Shown: one piece after another, positions 11,137-22,074 of the stretch | Position numbering within the stretch: position 1 is the stretch's first letter | Layout: every line of letters begins with the position of its first letter | From: Asparagopsis taxiformis | Taxonomy: Eukaryota > Rhodophyta > Florideophyceae > Bonnemaisoniales > Bonnemaisoniaceae | DNA: 64,000 nt | Assembly: GCA_030407315.1 (NCBI GenBank) | Contig: JALQPE010002267.1 | Span: 1-64,000 of the forward strand | Direction: 5' to 3' | The notes under the pieces: generated by a model | What the model was told of the DNA's origin: nothing | What the model saw: only the letters and a program-made list of their open reading frames with translations | The model's database searches: none | Made by a program: the position numbers and the translations under genes

Positions 11137-11314
11137 GCTACGTTCCAGAGTTGAAGTATATCATATAATGCAGCATGTCCAGCCACCATTAGTCCAGGGT
11201 GAAACCTATTGGCAGTACTCGCCTGTCAAAAACCAATCGTTCACACTCTAGGTGCACTTCGTCCGAGCAGTGAACCTGACTGCTTGGATGCTGTTATGCG
11301 TGCAGATGCAAAAT

Positions 11315-11590
11315 ACACGACCAAGTTGAAATGGACGCCCGGTGGATGTCCAGCTCAGTTGCATTGCTGTCCGCCCAGAAATTCTACAATTCAGGGCAGA
11401 AAAAAATATTGCAAAAAACATCGATTTCAGCGGGTCGATTGTGCCGTACGGCACACCCCCATCTCAAAAACATGTTCACATGTGCATGTTTTTGAGAATA
11501 GCCCAAATTTTAATTCAAATCAGGACGTCTTCCGGACATAGGGGTGCTCGCGGCCTAGCTCTACAGCTGTAATTGTACCTCATTAAATAC
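11315..11590 (-). repeat. Inverted R1 repeat copy right of the methyltransferase-SET gene
   Basis: Reading the minus strand from about 11590 gives 'ttacagctgt', 'agctaggc', 'gcgagcacccct', then 'cctgatttgaatt', the hairpin and the 14-nt palindrome. It is the inverse of 5165-5455 over its full length and of 7371-7565 over about 200 bp. No clear target-site duplication is visible outside it. Confidence 0.85.
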
Positions 11591-11757
11591 TGTTGATGAC
11601 TGCCTACCGTATACAATCTGGGCTGTTGGCGTATTATCCGGTACTTGACCTGACCTGAACGTTCATCGCAGACCGTTGTGGTTACCGACACTATACAGCA
11701 ATCTTTTTTGTATCTCGTGCAACTCAATCGTTCCATCGCTTCCGGGAAAGCTTCATT

Positions 11758-14042
11758 ATGCCGCCGCGTATTGCGAAGAAAGCTCCAAAGCCTCCGGGCC
11801 TCCAGAAAACCCGGTCAGCAGCTGCTGTATCGAGTGCCCGACAATCCCGTGCGAAGAAGCGGTCTGGGCCTACCGGCAGCATTGAACCGCGGTCCGGTAG
11901 TCGCAAGACGGACCGGCGCAGAACTGGGGATCCGCAGCGAGAAAGTGAGGAAGGAGGAACGGCGCGGAGAGAGATGGGGCTTGACCGAGGCAAGCGTGCT
12001 CGCAGGGACAGTGAACATCATGATGATGACATGATAGTGGCTCAAAACATGTTGGAATTGCGGCAGAGTGCTATGGCAAAGGTAGTTCCTCCCGGGTTGG
12101 CAGATGCGGAGGTGCTGCAGACGGAGTCCCAGCCGGGGGTTCCGAGACACTGGAGGCTGTGACCCCCACTGCGCCAACTATGCCGAGTACATCAGCCCCA
12201 GCAGGTAATGCAGTCAGGGACCCGAGGATAGCGGCAAGGGATGTTGTTTCTGAGCAACGTTCACAGGATGCCAACTATCATCGGCGGTCAGGTGGTACTG
12301 AGGGGAGAGAGCAGCCGGAGTGCGGGCCTCGTCACAACAGAGTGTCATTGGTGCCAAATATGCGCGTAACGCCCCCGCGACGTCAGGCTATTGCCGATGG
12401 AGGACATCATATTCCCGATAGCGTGGGAGATGGGGGGACGGTGAGGGCAGAGAGGTTGCATCCGCCGGAATCCATCGATTTAATGGCGAGTCGCATCAAT
12501 GCGCAGAAGAAGAAGATCGCGGAGCTGGAAAAAAAAGTGTTTAGCCAGGACATAGCAAACAAGGCGCTCACCACGGAGATTGTTGCGTTGGAGGCTAAGG
12601 TGAAGACTCTGCAGGCGGAAAATGCCAGCCTTACTGCAATTGCGAGAACAGGTAGAATCAGTGATCACGGTGGCGGTAAGTCGAAAATACAGAAAGCCAT
12701 TCCTGTGAAATACCTTGGAGTTCTTAGGGCGGTTGAGGAAAACCTGACAAAGTGGTGCAAGAACGAGACTATGGAGCTGGACCCTATAGCGGAACAAACG
12801 CAGAGACGTTGGACTGGACGTACCATCGAGGTAGAGCCGGTAGAAGGGACACTTTGGAGCGAAAACGGTGTAGGATATATTGCTACCCCTCCGGGCTATA
12901 TCATCAAGAATCTGCAGTGGTATACACCTTCGTACAGGGACGAGAGTGATCTGCTGAATGACTTGGTGCGACACGTACTGCGTCAAAGTCCGTGGTGTGA
13001 TGTGTTTTCCGATGAGGAGCAGCGTGTGTGCTGTCAAGAGGCTGTGGCGGGGAGCAAGGAATTGAAAGTGAAGGTGACGCAGAAACTGTCCGACGTGATG
13101 AGTGCACGGAAGCGTAATGCGAGGGACAGATTGTTCGGTTCGCTGGGGTACACGAAATTAATGTCTAGATGCACGATGCTGACGACGCGAGCTGAGATGG
13201 ACGAGCGAGAGGAACAAAAGCGCGAAGCGTCTGAGAAGCTTTTGAAACGGGAAAGTAACGGTGATTTGGATATGGGGAGGTGGCGAACGGCACCGTTCTC
13301 AGAGCTGCGATACAGCAAAGGCTTGGTTCCTGACAGCTTCGAAATGGAAGTGAATGGTGATGCATGGTTTAACAACCGAGTAGCTGTGAATGTGCTGGAC
13401 ATCTTCAGGGGTTATTCGATACGACCAGAACAAGTAATGGACATAGAGACGAGCATACTAACGCTGGCGCGCCTGGATGCTTGGCTAGTGACTACTGTGG
13501 AGTGTTTGGATGAACCGAAGGGGAAAGGAGGTGCACGGCAGAAGGAGTTTACAAGGCGGTACAGTCAATATGTGGGGGTAGCTTTTCAGCAATTAGTTGG
13601 TATGGTGGTGTACTGCATGTCTTGTCTCCAAGGCTCGCAAGCAAGGGAAGAAACGGACGTTGTCGAGAGCGAACAGCGGACTAGTGCACAGTCACGGCAT
13701 GTGTTTGCAAGCCGTACTGTGACGAGAGAGGCTGTTGAAGTGTGGCAAAGCGGAGAGGGGTCTGGAATTGTTCATGTCGTTGATGATGTAAACCGCTGCT
13801 CATCACTTGTTCTAGTGTCCGAGGATTGGATTCAATCGCATATTACGTCAAACCTCGGTGCTGTAATGGATTGTGTGATTGCGCAAGGACTAATTGGCGC
13901 AGAACTTTTCGTCGTTGACCCATATGCTGGACACCTGAGTGCAAACCTGAATGTCGAAATCAATGCCCCACAGTATGGGGGCATGGAGCGGCGCCATGCA
14001 GCCACTGCTGATAACGGTTTTGGCGTAATGGAGGATGGTTGA
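11758..14042 (+). pseudogene. Coiled-coil protein gene next to the transposase, one frame break
   Basis: I do not recognise the family. The ATG at 11758 opens a basic, disordered N-terminus (Arg/Lys/Ser/Pro). The frame breaks at the G5 run 12135-12139 and is restored by one extra G, giving about 760 residues in all. A classical coiled coil with heptads of Leu, Ile and Val lies at about 12490-12650, directly after DLMASRINAQKKKIAELEKK. A conserved-looking globular part follows from about 12690 to 13640 (VKYLGVLRAVEENLTKWC, TPPGYIIKNLQWYTP). The gene overlaps the 3' end of the transposase tail to tail by about 80 bp, which suggests both belong to one element. A possible role as a DNA-binding accessory protein is inference. 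Confidence 0.55.
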
Positions 14043-17000
14043 AATTAGTGCAGTAAATGTGACGTTGACTAGAAGGTTTATCATGTAGTACATTATCAAT
14101 AGAGTGCTGCGATTTAGATTTATTCTTCTTCATTATCATCTGTGAATGGTAATCAGTGTTGGTGTAGAAGCGGTTGAGATAGAAACGGTGGTCCGACCAG
14201 TGCATTTGTTTCGTAAATGGCTTGACTGGAAAGTTACTTCGTACGATGTGCACGGTGCCAGATATAGTAGATGCAGGAATGAGGTCAAACCAAGGACCAC
14301 CTGCACTGTGGGATGCAGTGTCATTGCTGTCAACGGATCCGTTGTCCGGGTCCCATGTGGACCACTTTAAACAAATGCACCCAAGTGATTTTTCCACAGC
14401 GGTTTTTGGGGCAAAGCAGGTCATATACTGAACGAAAGCGAGTTCTACAGGTTGAAACAGGTTTGGAGACTGCAGGCGTACCAGTGCCAGGACGCGCCCT
14501 ACCCATATGGTTCTGTAGTCATCGGCAGTTCCGGAGATGACGACAAAGGAGTACTGCGATCTCTTTGCGGGGCCGAACGATGAAGTTGCAAAGACGCGCT
14601 GCTGCTTGTGCCTCGACACGTTTGTGGGGCGAAGCATGCCACTGTGCGGGTCAAAGTCGTCGGCATCTGGGACGTACCCTCCCATGACGTAGGCGGACTT
14701 TACCACGGTGACGGAAATGTCCATGTCATGTATTGGAGGGCCTTCTGCCGTGGCGCGCAGTCTAGCGAGGGTGAGGAACGCTTGTGCAGCTGTGTCACCG
14801 AGTTGCTGGAATAGCGTTATGGTGCCAGACGGGAACGAGGAGTTGTGCAGAGGCAAAAGAGTGGCAGGATCGGGCTGTCCGTCGATATCTGCAACGAGGA
14901 GGGTTGCATCGGGCAGCAGGGAGGCAAAGTCGTGCAGTGCAACGGTGAATCCGTCGCGAACGAGTACTGCACCGTCTGTGGGCGATATCATGCGTGGGTT
15001 TCCCAATTGTTCGATGGGGTGTGACCAGTTGGAGTGGCCAAGGAGAATTCCATGTGGCGAATAGTCTCTTCCATGGCTGTGGAGCGCCTTCGAGAGGTTT
15101 TCCTATAACTCTGTTTGAACAGAAGATGCGAGTGTTCGTAGGGCCTGCATCAATGTGTTCCAGGGCGCCATATCTCTGCAAGTCACCGGGAAGATGGTCT
15201 AGAAGATGGAACTTGAAAGTTTTGAGACCTGTGGTGTGGAATGGGCCGAGGGTGGAGAGCATTGATTGTTTGAAATAGGAAATGGAGTTTGGAGGCTTTC
15301 TAGTTCGGCGGCAGTCCAGTGCTTGATGCGACCGCGTTTCATGACCCATGCGACGAGGTCAGAGTATTGCGTGCAGATGGAAGTGAGGGGGGCTGTATCT
15401 ACTTCGTCACAGCATGTGTCAATGAATGCTGCGATGAAAGGGAACACCATGTCGACATGGTGATAGTCTTTGGCTGCGAGCATGCCGCGTATGCCGTCCT
15501 CCGTGAAGAGGCCGTTCAAATTGGTGCCCTTCTCACCCTTGGAGAAGTCGACATGAAGACCGGTGATGTAGTAGTCGCGTTCGATAGCGGACAGAATGCT
15601 GTTTGAGCCGGCGAGGATGGATTTTTTCACCTTCTTGAAGGTGCGAGGTGTCCCGGAATGGGAGGCAGTGGTGGTGAGGTCTGGGGAGCTGAGGCGGTGG
15701 ACAATGCACTGTTTGATGAGCTTTGAGATGCCGAGGTGGAGATTGTGCAGAGGCTCGAAGGAGAAAATGTTGTAGGGGTCTAGGGGACTGTTGGTGGGTA
15801 AAAGAGCGGTCGATTCGAGGACAGAGTGTTGTTCGAGGAGGGAGAGAGCTTCGAGCGGAGCAGTTGTATGCTCCTGAGCGCTCTCTTGGCGTGCAGAGCG
15901 TGTATCATCGAGGGAGCGGGGCTGGTGTGGCGCGCTGGATTCAAGTTGAGTGGCGGGGATGTAGCAGCGGTGGCAGGGATGTGTGGTGGTAGTGCTGTTG
16001 CGAGTGCATGACAGCTCTTTGGCCTCTGGAAAGTCGCAGCAATAATTGGCTAGGATGGGAAAGCATTGGCGGGCAGTTGCAGTGGAGTCTGTGCAGGGGA
16101 ACCCGGAAGAGAACGCGGTGGATAGGGACGAAAACACTTTTTCGAGTGCTTTATGAAGAATATCAATTTTGCGAGCGCGACTAGCAGAACTAGAGGTTGT
16201 CGGCATTTCATCACCGAACAAGGCGTTGGACGAAGGGTTAACAATGTACGGAAGATACCCGACGATGGTGAGGCCGGTACGGATGCAGTGGCGACGGAGG
16301 GGGGCGGAGAAGTTGAGCAGTGTGACGTGTATGGGGTATGCGACGATTGCGGAGCTCTTGAGGCTTGTGCTGCTCTTGTCGGAGTACACTTGGAGGAGGC
16401 CGGCAAAGGAGGAAGCGGTGGGATCAGTTTCCTCTGCCCATACGACCTGTGGATCTTCCGAGAGCTGCACGCGCTGTCTAGTAACCTGGTGCAGCGTTTT
16501 CGCGAATTCTGTGTGTAGGGGATGAGAAAATATTGCGGTGCCGTCTGGGGCGGTCTGTGGGGAGGGGTGGAAGAGAGTATTTTGGTCGTTAGCCAGTGCT
16601 AACTGCCTGCGGAGCATGTCGACTGGGTCGCGGAGGTACAGCTGTGCCGAGTACTTACCAGTTTTGTCTGGAATGATGTGGCTCTTGTAACCTTCGGTGC
16701 GGAAATGTGTTTCGACCATGGAAGCGGTAACGTGGCGACATTCTTCTACGGTGCGAACGGCGCTGTTGAACTTTTCTAGGGAGAATGCGGGGTCTTGTAG
16801 GATGGTGATGACTTCGCTCACGCGGCCAGCGCCGGCCTTGTACTCGAGGGTTGTGAGACTGGCGGCGAGGGATTGCACGAGGAGGTCTGCGCGGGAGGGG
16901 GTTGAGGTTGGTGGCAGTGAAGCGTCACAGGGTGAGTCGCTGGAGGAAGCACGACCAGATTCTGGGTCTGGGGAGCTGGGTTGCGGGGAATCATGGTCGC

Positions 17001-17154
17001 CGTTTCGAGCAGGCTCATGGGTGACGGCAGGGACACGAGCGTTGTTGAAATGTTGGGGAGAGGGGTTGAAACGGTAGCGACACGTTCGCTCATGCAGCGC
17101 GAGCGCATAAGCATCTACGCAGTAGTAGAAGCACCCTTCATACTTGCATTCCAT
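13960..17154 (-). pseudogene. Plavaka/KDZ-like transposase, frame-broken
   Basis: The ATG at 17154 starts a protein with an N-terminal C2HC-type zinc-finger-like segment (Cys and His within the first 25 residues). A disordered linker follows, then blocks typical of large fungal and algal cut-and-paste transposases of the Plavaka/KDZ type: YPIHVTLLNFSAPLRRH then YLPYIVNP, FPILANYCCDFPEAKEL with a CHRC pair, and DPYNIFSFEPLHNLHLGISK. The frame then changes near 15250 (CCC run) to give LKTFKFHLLDHLPGDL. It changes again near 15005 (GGG and CCC runs) to give the C-terminus, which contains WFDLIPASTISGTVHIVR and FYLNRFY. About 1060 residues would result from repaired frames. I cannot place the catalytic acidic triad with certainty. 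The family call rests on motif order from memory, not on an alignment. Confidence 0.6.
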
Positions 17155-17755
17155 GTCGAGTTTTGACGCAAAAGGGAGGATTGCGAGCTGAACAGGGGAG
17201 ACTGTGCCGTCCAGATGCGACCAATTTTATTTTTGTGGTGCTTTCGAGACTTGGAATGTAACGTGTTCGTTCGTAGTTTTGTGGGTAGTAGTTTTGTGCT
17301 CACTCCAGCTGACATCCCAACGGTGGAATTTAACCGAGAGTTCAATCATTTCCAACTGTTACATCACATTGCGTGCTGGCAACGTGTGCATGGAAGGACG
17401 AACGACCACCCTGGGAGATGAATTTTCAATTAATTCATTTGTAATAATAAACTTTTTTATTTCCGAACTTCGTGGAATCTGAATGTGCTTTACAGCGGAT
17501 ATGCCACGGATCATGTAAGGAAAGCAAATGGATTCTCATATATATGATTATATGTTTATATTCGTTGTTCTCGATCCGGATCTCATTGTTCGGGGAATCA
17601 GAGACCATGGCTTGGGCCATACTCAATCTCACTGCCGGCGATGATTTCGAGTATGCACAGCAAGACTTAAGCGGACGCTGAAAGCTGTCCGGTCGACGCC
17701 GCAGGCTCCACTCCGCCCTCATCACCGACTGATATTCTTTGACCGACTTTGCTTT
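17155..17755. other. Intergenic beyond the transposase 5' end, no gene seen
   Basis: AT-rich text with no supported ORF, and no convincing terminal inverted repeat matching the region left of 11758. Confidence 0.4.
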
Positions 17756-17793
17756 GTACGTGCGCGAATCTTGATCAAGATTCGCGCACGTAC
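17756..17793. repeat. Perfect 38-bp palindrome
   Basis: Two 19-nt arms with no loop, centred on TTGATCAA and bounded by GTAC at both ends. It lies between the transposase and the complex repeats. Confidence 0.95.
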
Positions 17794-17810
17794 CTTCGTT
17801 CCATCCTCTA

Positions 17811-18960
17811 CCCTCGAGGGTATGCGTTGAGGGGAGCGTGGGTTTTGAGTCTGACTATTTCCGTTGATGCGATATTTTTCATGGAAGCCTGTTGACTGAT
17901 GGTGTGTATTGAGCGGAGGATGGAAGAGAGGTACGTGAAGTTTTGAAAGTATGCTGTGAGGGAAGGTTGATTTTGAGTCTGACTGTTGTGGTTGATTCCG
18001 ATGTTGTGTAGATGATGCAGGAATGTTGATGACGGAAGGTAAGTTTCATTGAGTGCCAAGATGTGCTTTGCGAAGATATGGACTGCTGACTATGATTATT
18101 ATTCATTGCAAGGTTTTTGGATCATGGTTTGTATTGTGTGTAGGATGGATGAGAGGTACATTTGCGAGTTCTCAGGGTATGTAGCGAGGGAAACGTTGGT
18201 TTTCAATCTGACTGTTGCGATTGAATCCGATGTTGCGTAGGTGATGGAGGAATAGTGATGACGGAAGGTAAGTCACATTGGGCGCCCAGACCGGTTGTGC
18301 GAAGATGCGGAATGCTGACTACTTTTCTTGGCTACACGATTACGTAATTTATGGTTTTTATTGTGTGCAGGATGGAACAGGTAAAGTAAGTGTGCGAGTT
18401 TTGAAAGTAAGCAGCGAGGGAAGGTTGGTTTTGAGTCTGACTATTTCCGTTGATGCGATATTTTTCATTGGAAGCCTATTGAGTCATGGTGTGTATTGTG
18501 TGGAGCGAAGGTAAGTGTGCGAGTTTTGAAAGTATGCTGTGAGGGAAGGTTGCTTTTGAGTCTGACTGTTGTGGTTGATTCCGATGTTGTGTAGATGATG
18601 CAGGAATGTTGATGACAGAAGGTAAGTTTCACTGAGCACCAAGACTTGTTTTGCGAAGATATGGACTGCTGACTTTGATTATTCATTGCAAGGGTTTTGG
18701 ATCATGGTTTGTATTTTGTGTAGGATGGATGATTCACTCATCCTCTCGGAGAGGTAAGTAAGGGAGTTTCTAGGATATCTGTCGTGGTAAGCGTTGCTTT
18801 TGAATCTGACTGTTGGGGTTGATGTTTTGTATGTGATGCAGGAGTGGTGAAGCAGGAACGGCAGGACTGAAGGAGAGTGAAGAAGGGATGTAGGAAGATG
18901 GGGAATGAAGCTGTGAGGTGTTTCTGGTATGTGTATATTTTCGGGCATACGATAGAAGTG
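17811..18960. repeat. Complex degenerate tandem repeats
   Basis: Blocks such as 'tctgactgttgtggttgatt', 'gatgatgcaggaatgttgatga' and 'gaaggtaagttt' recur at about 17975-18060, 18205-18300, 18560-18660 and 18805-18860. A second block ('tttccgttgatgcgatattt') is at about 17855 and 18440. Spacing is near 230 or 355 bp. Short ORFs on either strand repeat with the units and are not treated as genes. Confidence 0.7.
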
Positions 18961-19189
18961 AGAGTGGGTTTCAAGTGGTGTAAGATTTTGCTGACCATGT
19001 TCGTGTTTGATGTCTTGATGATTTAATGGGCTGGGGTGGTGTCGAGGAAAGCGGGGATGGAATTGGGAAGGAGCGGATTTTTTGTAATCTAGGTCGTGAG
19101 GGTTCTTGAAGTATGTGCGGATGGTGGTGCATGGCGTTCGGATGGTAGGGAGAACGCGATAGTGAGGGAGATGGGTGATCGACGATATG

Positions 19190-19390
19190 CTGACAGGTAT
19201 TTTGTATTCTGGCTGGATACGTATTTCGTATTTTGGCTGGATACATATTCCGTATTCTGGCTGGATACGTATTTCGTATTCTGGCAGGATACATATTCCG
19301 TATTCTGGCTGGATACGTATTTCCTATTCTAACCGGGTATTTATTTCCTATTCTGACCAGATATGTATTCCCTATTCTAGAGAGACGTAT
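19190..19390. repeat. 24-bp minisatellite
   Basis: About eight imperfect copies of 'attctggctggatacatatt' plus four bases. The period is divisible by three, so both strands stay open: plus reads repeats of FWLDTYSV, minus reads repeats of ARIRNTYP. Divergence rises towards the right end. Confidence 0.85.
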
Positions 19391-19498
19391 TGTATACGAG
19401 CAGTTTCCTAAATGAGAGAATAAAATACGGTCCGATATGGGCCCTGAATTTACCATCCGCTGTAATTTCTTCCCTCCCGGTTTTCGCTGATATATTGT

Positions 19499-20022
19499 AT
19501 ACTGGATGTCGGGCCCTAGTATTCCGCCATATGTACTAGAGAAAGTGGATGTCGGGCCCTAGTATTCCGCCAAACGTACTAGAGAAAGTGGATGTCGGGC
19601 CCTAGTATTCCGCCAAACGTACTAGAGAAAGTGGATGTCGGGTCCTAGTATTCCGCCATATGTACTAGAGAAAGTGGATGTCGGGTCCTAGTATTCCGCC
19701 ATATGTACTAGAGAAAGTGGATGTCGGGTCCTAGTATTCCGCCATATGTACTAGAGAAAGTGGATGTCGGGTCCTAGTATTCCGCCATATGTACTAGAGA
19801 AAGTGGATGTCGGGTCCTAGTATTCCGCCATATGTACTAGAGAAAGTGGATGTCGGGTCCTAGTATTCCGCCATATGTACTAGAGAAAGTGGATGTCGGG
19901 TCCTAGTATTCCGCCATATGTACTAGAGAAAGTGGATGTCGGGCCCTAGTATTCCGCCATATGTACTAGAGAAAGTGGATGTCGGGCCCTAGTATTCCGC
20001 CATATGTACTAGAGAAAGTGGA
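19499..20022. repeat. Satellite, 43-bp unit, 12 copies
   Basis: The unit contains 'ctagtattccgcca' and 'gtactagagaaagtggatgtc'. Starts of the GTCGGG word fall exactly 43 bp apart from 19508 to 19981. Variants are limited mainly to gggccc/gggtcc and catatg/caaacg, so the array is young or homogenised. Related text (tactagagagactggacgtcc) continues just outside at 20107. Confidence 0.97.
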
Positions 20023-21606
20023 CGTCCGCATCCAAAAAATTTTTATTTTTTTTTGGACGCGGACGTTCATTTGTTCTAGTAAATCTCGGGGCCGACTAGG
20101 ACCCGTACTAGAGAGACTGGACGTCCGCGTCCACTTCCGAAAACACAGACGATGATGCTCGTAGCTACCCGTATCGGGACGTGGAGGGTACGCAAACCAG
20201 CGAGACCGAATCATCGGCATGTCCGCTACGGAGCCTTGGTACGATCCTTCTTGGAACAAGCGACGATTCATACGTTCGACGTAAAGCGCATCTCCGGGAT
20301 GGAGCAGGAAAGTCCTGTCGCTGCATAGCGTATGGGGGACACGGAAGTGACGCATAGGGCGACTCGAAGGGAGACGGGCGTAAGCCGACCAACATTCGTT
20401 TTGAACCTGATGGTTTTGACCCCGGAGGGAGCTCATGAGAAGCATATCGCGACGTAACTCGCTTCTCGGACGATCCGTAAAGTCCCTACGAGGAAGCCGC
20501 GCGAACGGGTAGTGTTCCCAAGGAGCGGCGAGCTCACGCCTAAACGGCAACTCCTGTGAGTCGAAGACCACCAACTCGTCGGCGTTAGCTGGGTAGAATT
20601 CTCCTATGGAGCGCCAGTTGGCAGTTGGCTTAGGTGCCCGAGGAGGGGTATCATGCGATGGAACCGCCGGCGCTGGCGCGGACGCAACAGCGTAAGGGTC
20701 AACTAGGGCGGTGCCCGACGGCCTCACGCCTGCTGATGCATTAACGGGAACAGGACCAGCCCCACTCCGGGTAACTTTGCCAGAGGAGGCGTACGGGTCT
20801 ACAGCCGACTCGACAAGCTGAGCATTAGCTCTTTCGGCCTCTGCCCTTTCGGCTTCTGCCTTTTTGGCTTCCGCACGAGCGGCTTCGCGACGCAACTCTT
20901 CTTCCCTACGCTTACGAGCGTCCGCCAAAATCTGTTGGTTGCGGCGGCCATAGTCCTCGTAGGGATTCGCTGAAGCGTCATGACCAGAAGAGGTACGAGC
21001 CGCCGGGGCGGAAGGACGAGAAGTAATCGGACGCGAACTTGGCGAAGGCCTGACGTTCGGCAGCCTTGTTGGCCTGGGCGTAGCGCCTCCCTCGGCGACG
21101 ACTTCTATCACCTCCTCGGTGTCGGCCGGCATGGCTCCCCTTGGGGACGGGCCGGCAGCCTTCGATGACTCACCTTCGCGTGACGGCGGATTAACCGATG
21201 ACGGTTTGACACTTGCCACTGGGGTGGAAGGCTTCGGGGAAGCAGGCGATTCAGCCGGAACAGAGTCGCGCTCTTGTGCGCTTGCCCTGGTAGGGGGGAC
21301 CGTCTCTTCGGAACGTGCTTGCGCACTCGCAACCTTGCCAGCAGGCGACGCTGGATCAGCGGTGCCTTTGGCGGCAGTCGAACGCGTTCGCGTTTGCGAT
21401 TGAGCCGCGGTGGCTGACGGCACGCGTGGCGCTGAAGTCGACGAAGACTTAGCCGGTGTAGGCGGAACCCCGGTGCGGGAGGAGGAAGCCTGGTGGCGAG
21501 TCGTGGGACGGCGAACGCTGGAGCGTGTGGTAGGACGGTTGGGCGAACCCATATTGTCTCCTTCCTCTTCGGAAGATTCGAATTGAATCGGAACACGAGG
21601 GGTCAT
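19966..21606 (-). CDS. Uncharacterised Pro/Ser/Ala-rich protein, possibly gag-like
   Basis: I do not recognise this protein. The first ATG in frame is at 21606; the frame is open further up to about 21711. Residues 1-230 are disordered and rich in Pro, Ser, Thr and Ala. An Ala/Glu/Arg coiled-coil-like helix is at about 20980-20830. A compact, more ordinary C-terminal region follows from about 20620 (GEFYPANADELVVFD, FRVPHTLCSDRTFLLHPGD, YVERMNRRLFQEGSYQG). The last ~35 codons read through the hairpin at 20021-20067 into the 43-bp satellite, so the natural end may have been replaced. Low-complexity start plus a central helix and no enzyme motif would suit a retroelement gag, but a host repeat-associated gene is equally possible. 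Confidence 0.4.
   Translation of the reverse strand: MTPRVPIQFESSEEEGDNMGSPNRPTTRSSVRRPTTRHQASSSRTGVPPTPAKSSSTSAPRVPSATAAQSQTRTRSTAAKGTADPASPAGKVASAQARSEETVPPTRASAQERDSVPAESPASPKPSTPVASVKPSSVNPPSREGESSKAAGPSPRGAMPADTEEVIEVVAEGGATPRPTRLPNVRPSPSSRPITSRPSAPAARTSSGHDASANPYEDYGRRNQQILADARKRREEELRREAARAEAKKAEAERAEAERANAQLVESAVDPYASSGKVTRSGAGPVPVNASAGVRPSGTALVDPYAVASAPAPAVPSHDTPPRAPKPTANWRSIGEFYPANADELVVFDSQELPFRRELAAPWEHYPFARLPRRDFTDRPRSELRRDMLLMSSLRGQNHQVQNECWSAYARLPSSRPMRHFRVPHTLCSDRTFLLHPGDALYVERMNRRLFQEGSYQGSVADMPMIRSRWFAYPPRPDTGSYEHHRLCFRKWTRTSSLSSTGPSRPRDLLEQMNVRVQKKIKIFWMRTSTFSSTYGGILGPDIHFL
20021..20067. repeat. Inverted repeat at the satellite edge
   Basis: Arms 'gacgtccgcatccaaaaaa' and its near-complement 'ttttttggacgcggacgtt' flank a T-rich loop. 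A third copy of 'ggacgtccgcgtcc' lies at 20119-20132. Confidence 0.85.
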
Positions 21607-22074
21607 CTTAAAAGCCAGTAGAGGCGATGACGGACGTTGATAAAAACCCTGAAGCGGGACGAACAAGTGGCCTATTGGCTTAAGTCTCCGGGAGGGAGCT
21701 GCGCTATTCAACCCAGGAAGGGGGATCGCGAGGCAATGGGCCGAAACGGCGAATGCAAGCCTCGAATTGGCACCGCTCGCGCGATCACGCGGCTAATTAT
21801 TTAGCAGATGGACGCAAAAACCCTTTGAGGGATGATGGAAAGGACGCGAATGCGTGGACGCAGTTGGACACCGAAGGGGTGAATACGCTGTGTTGCGTTA
21901 GGACGATGATGAACCTGAAACAGGTATTGATCCCAATAGGAAACGGTCGGGCGGAACTCGGGAAGAGTCGGATGGACAACACATTTAGTGTGCACGCGCC
22001 GCGCGCGGGAAAATTTTGAATTGCACAATGCAACGGCCACAGCCAAAAATTGTAATTTTATTTGATCAAATTTT

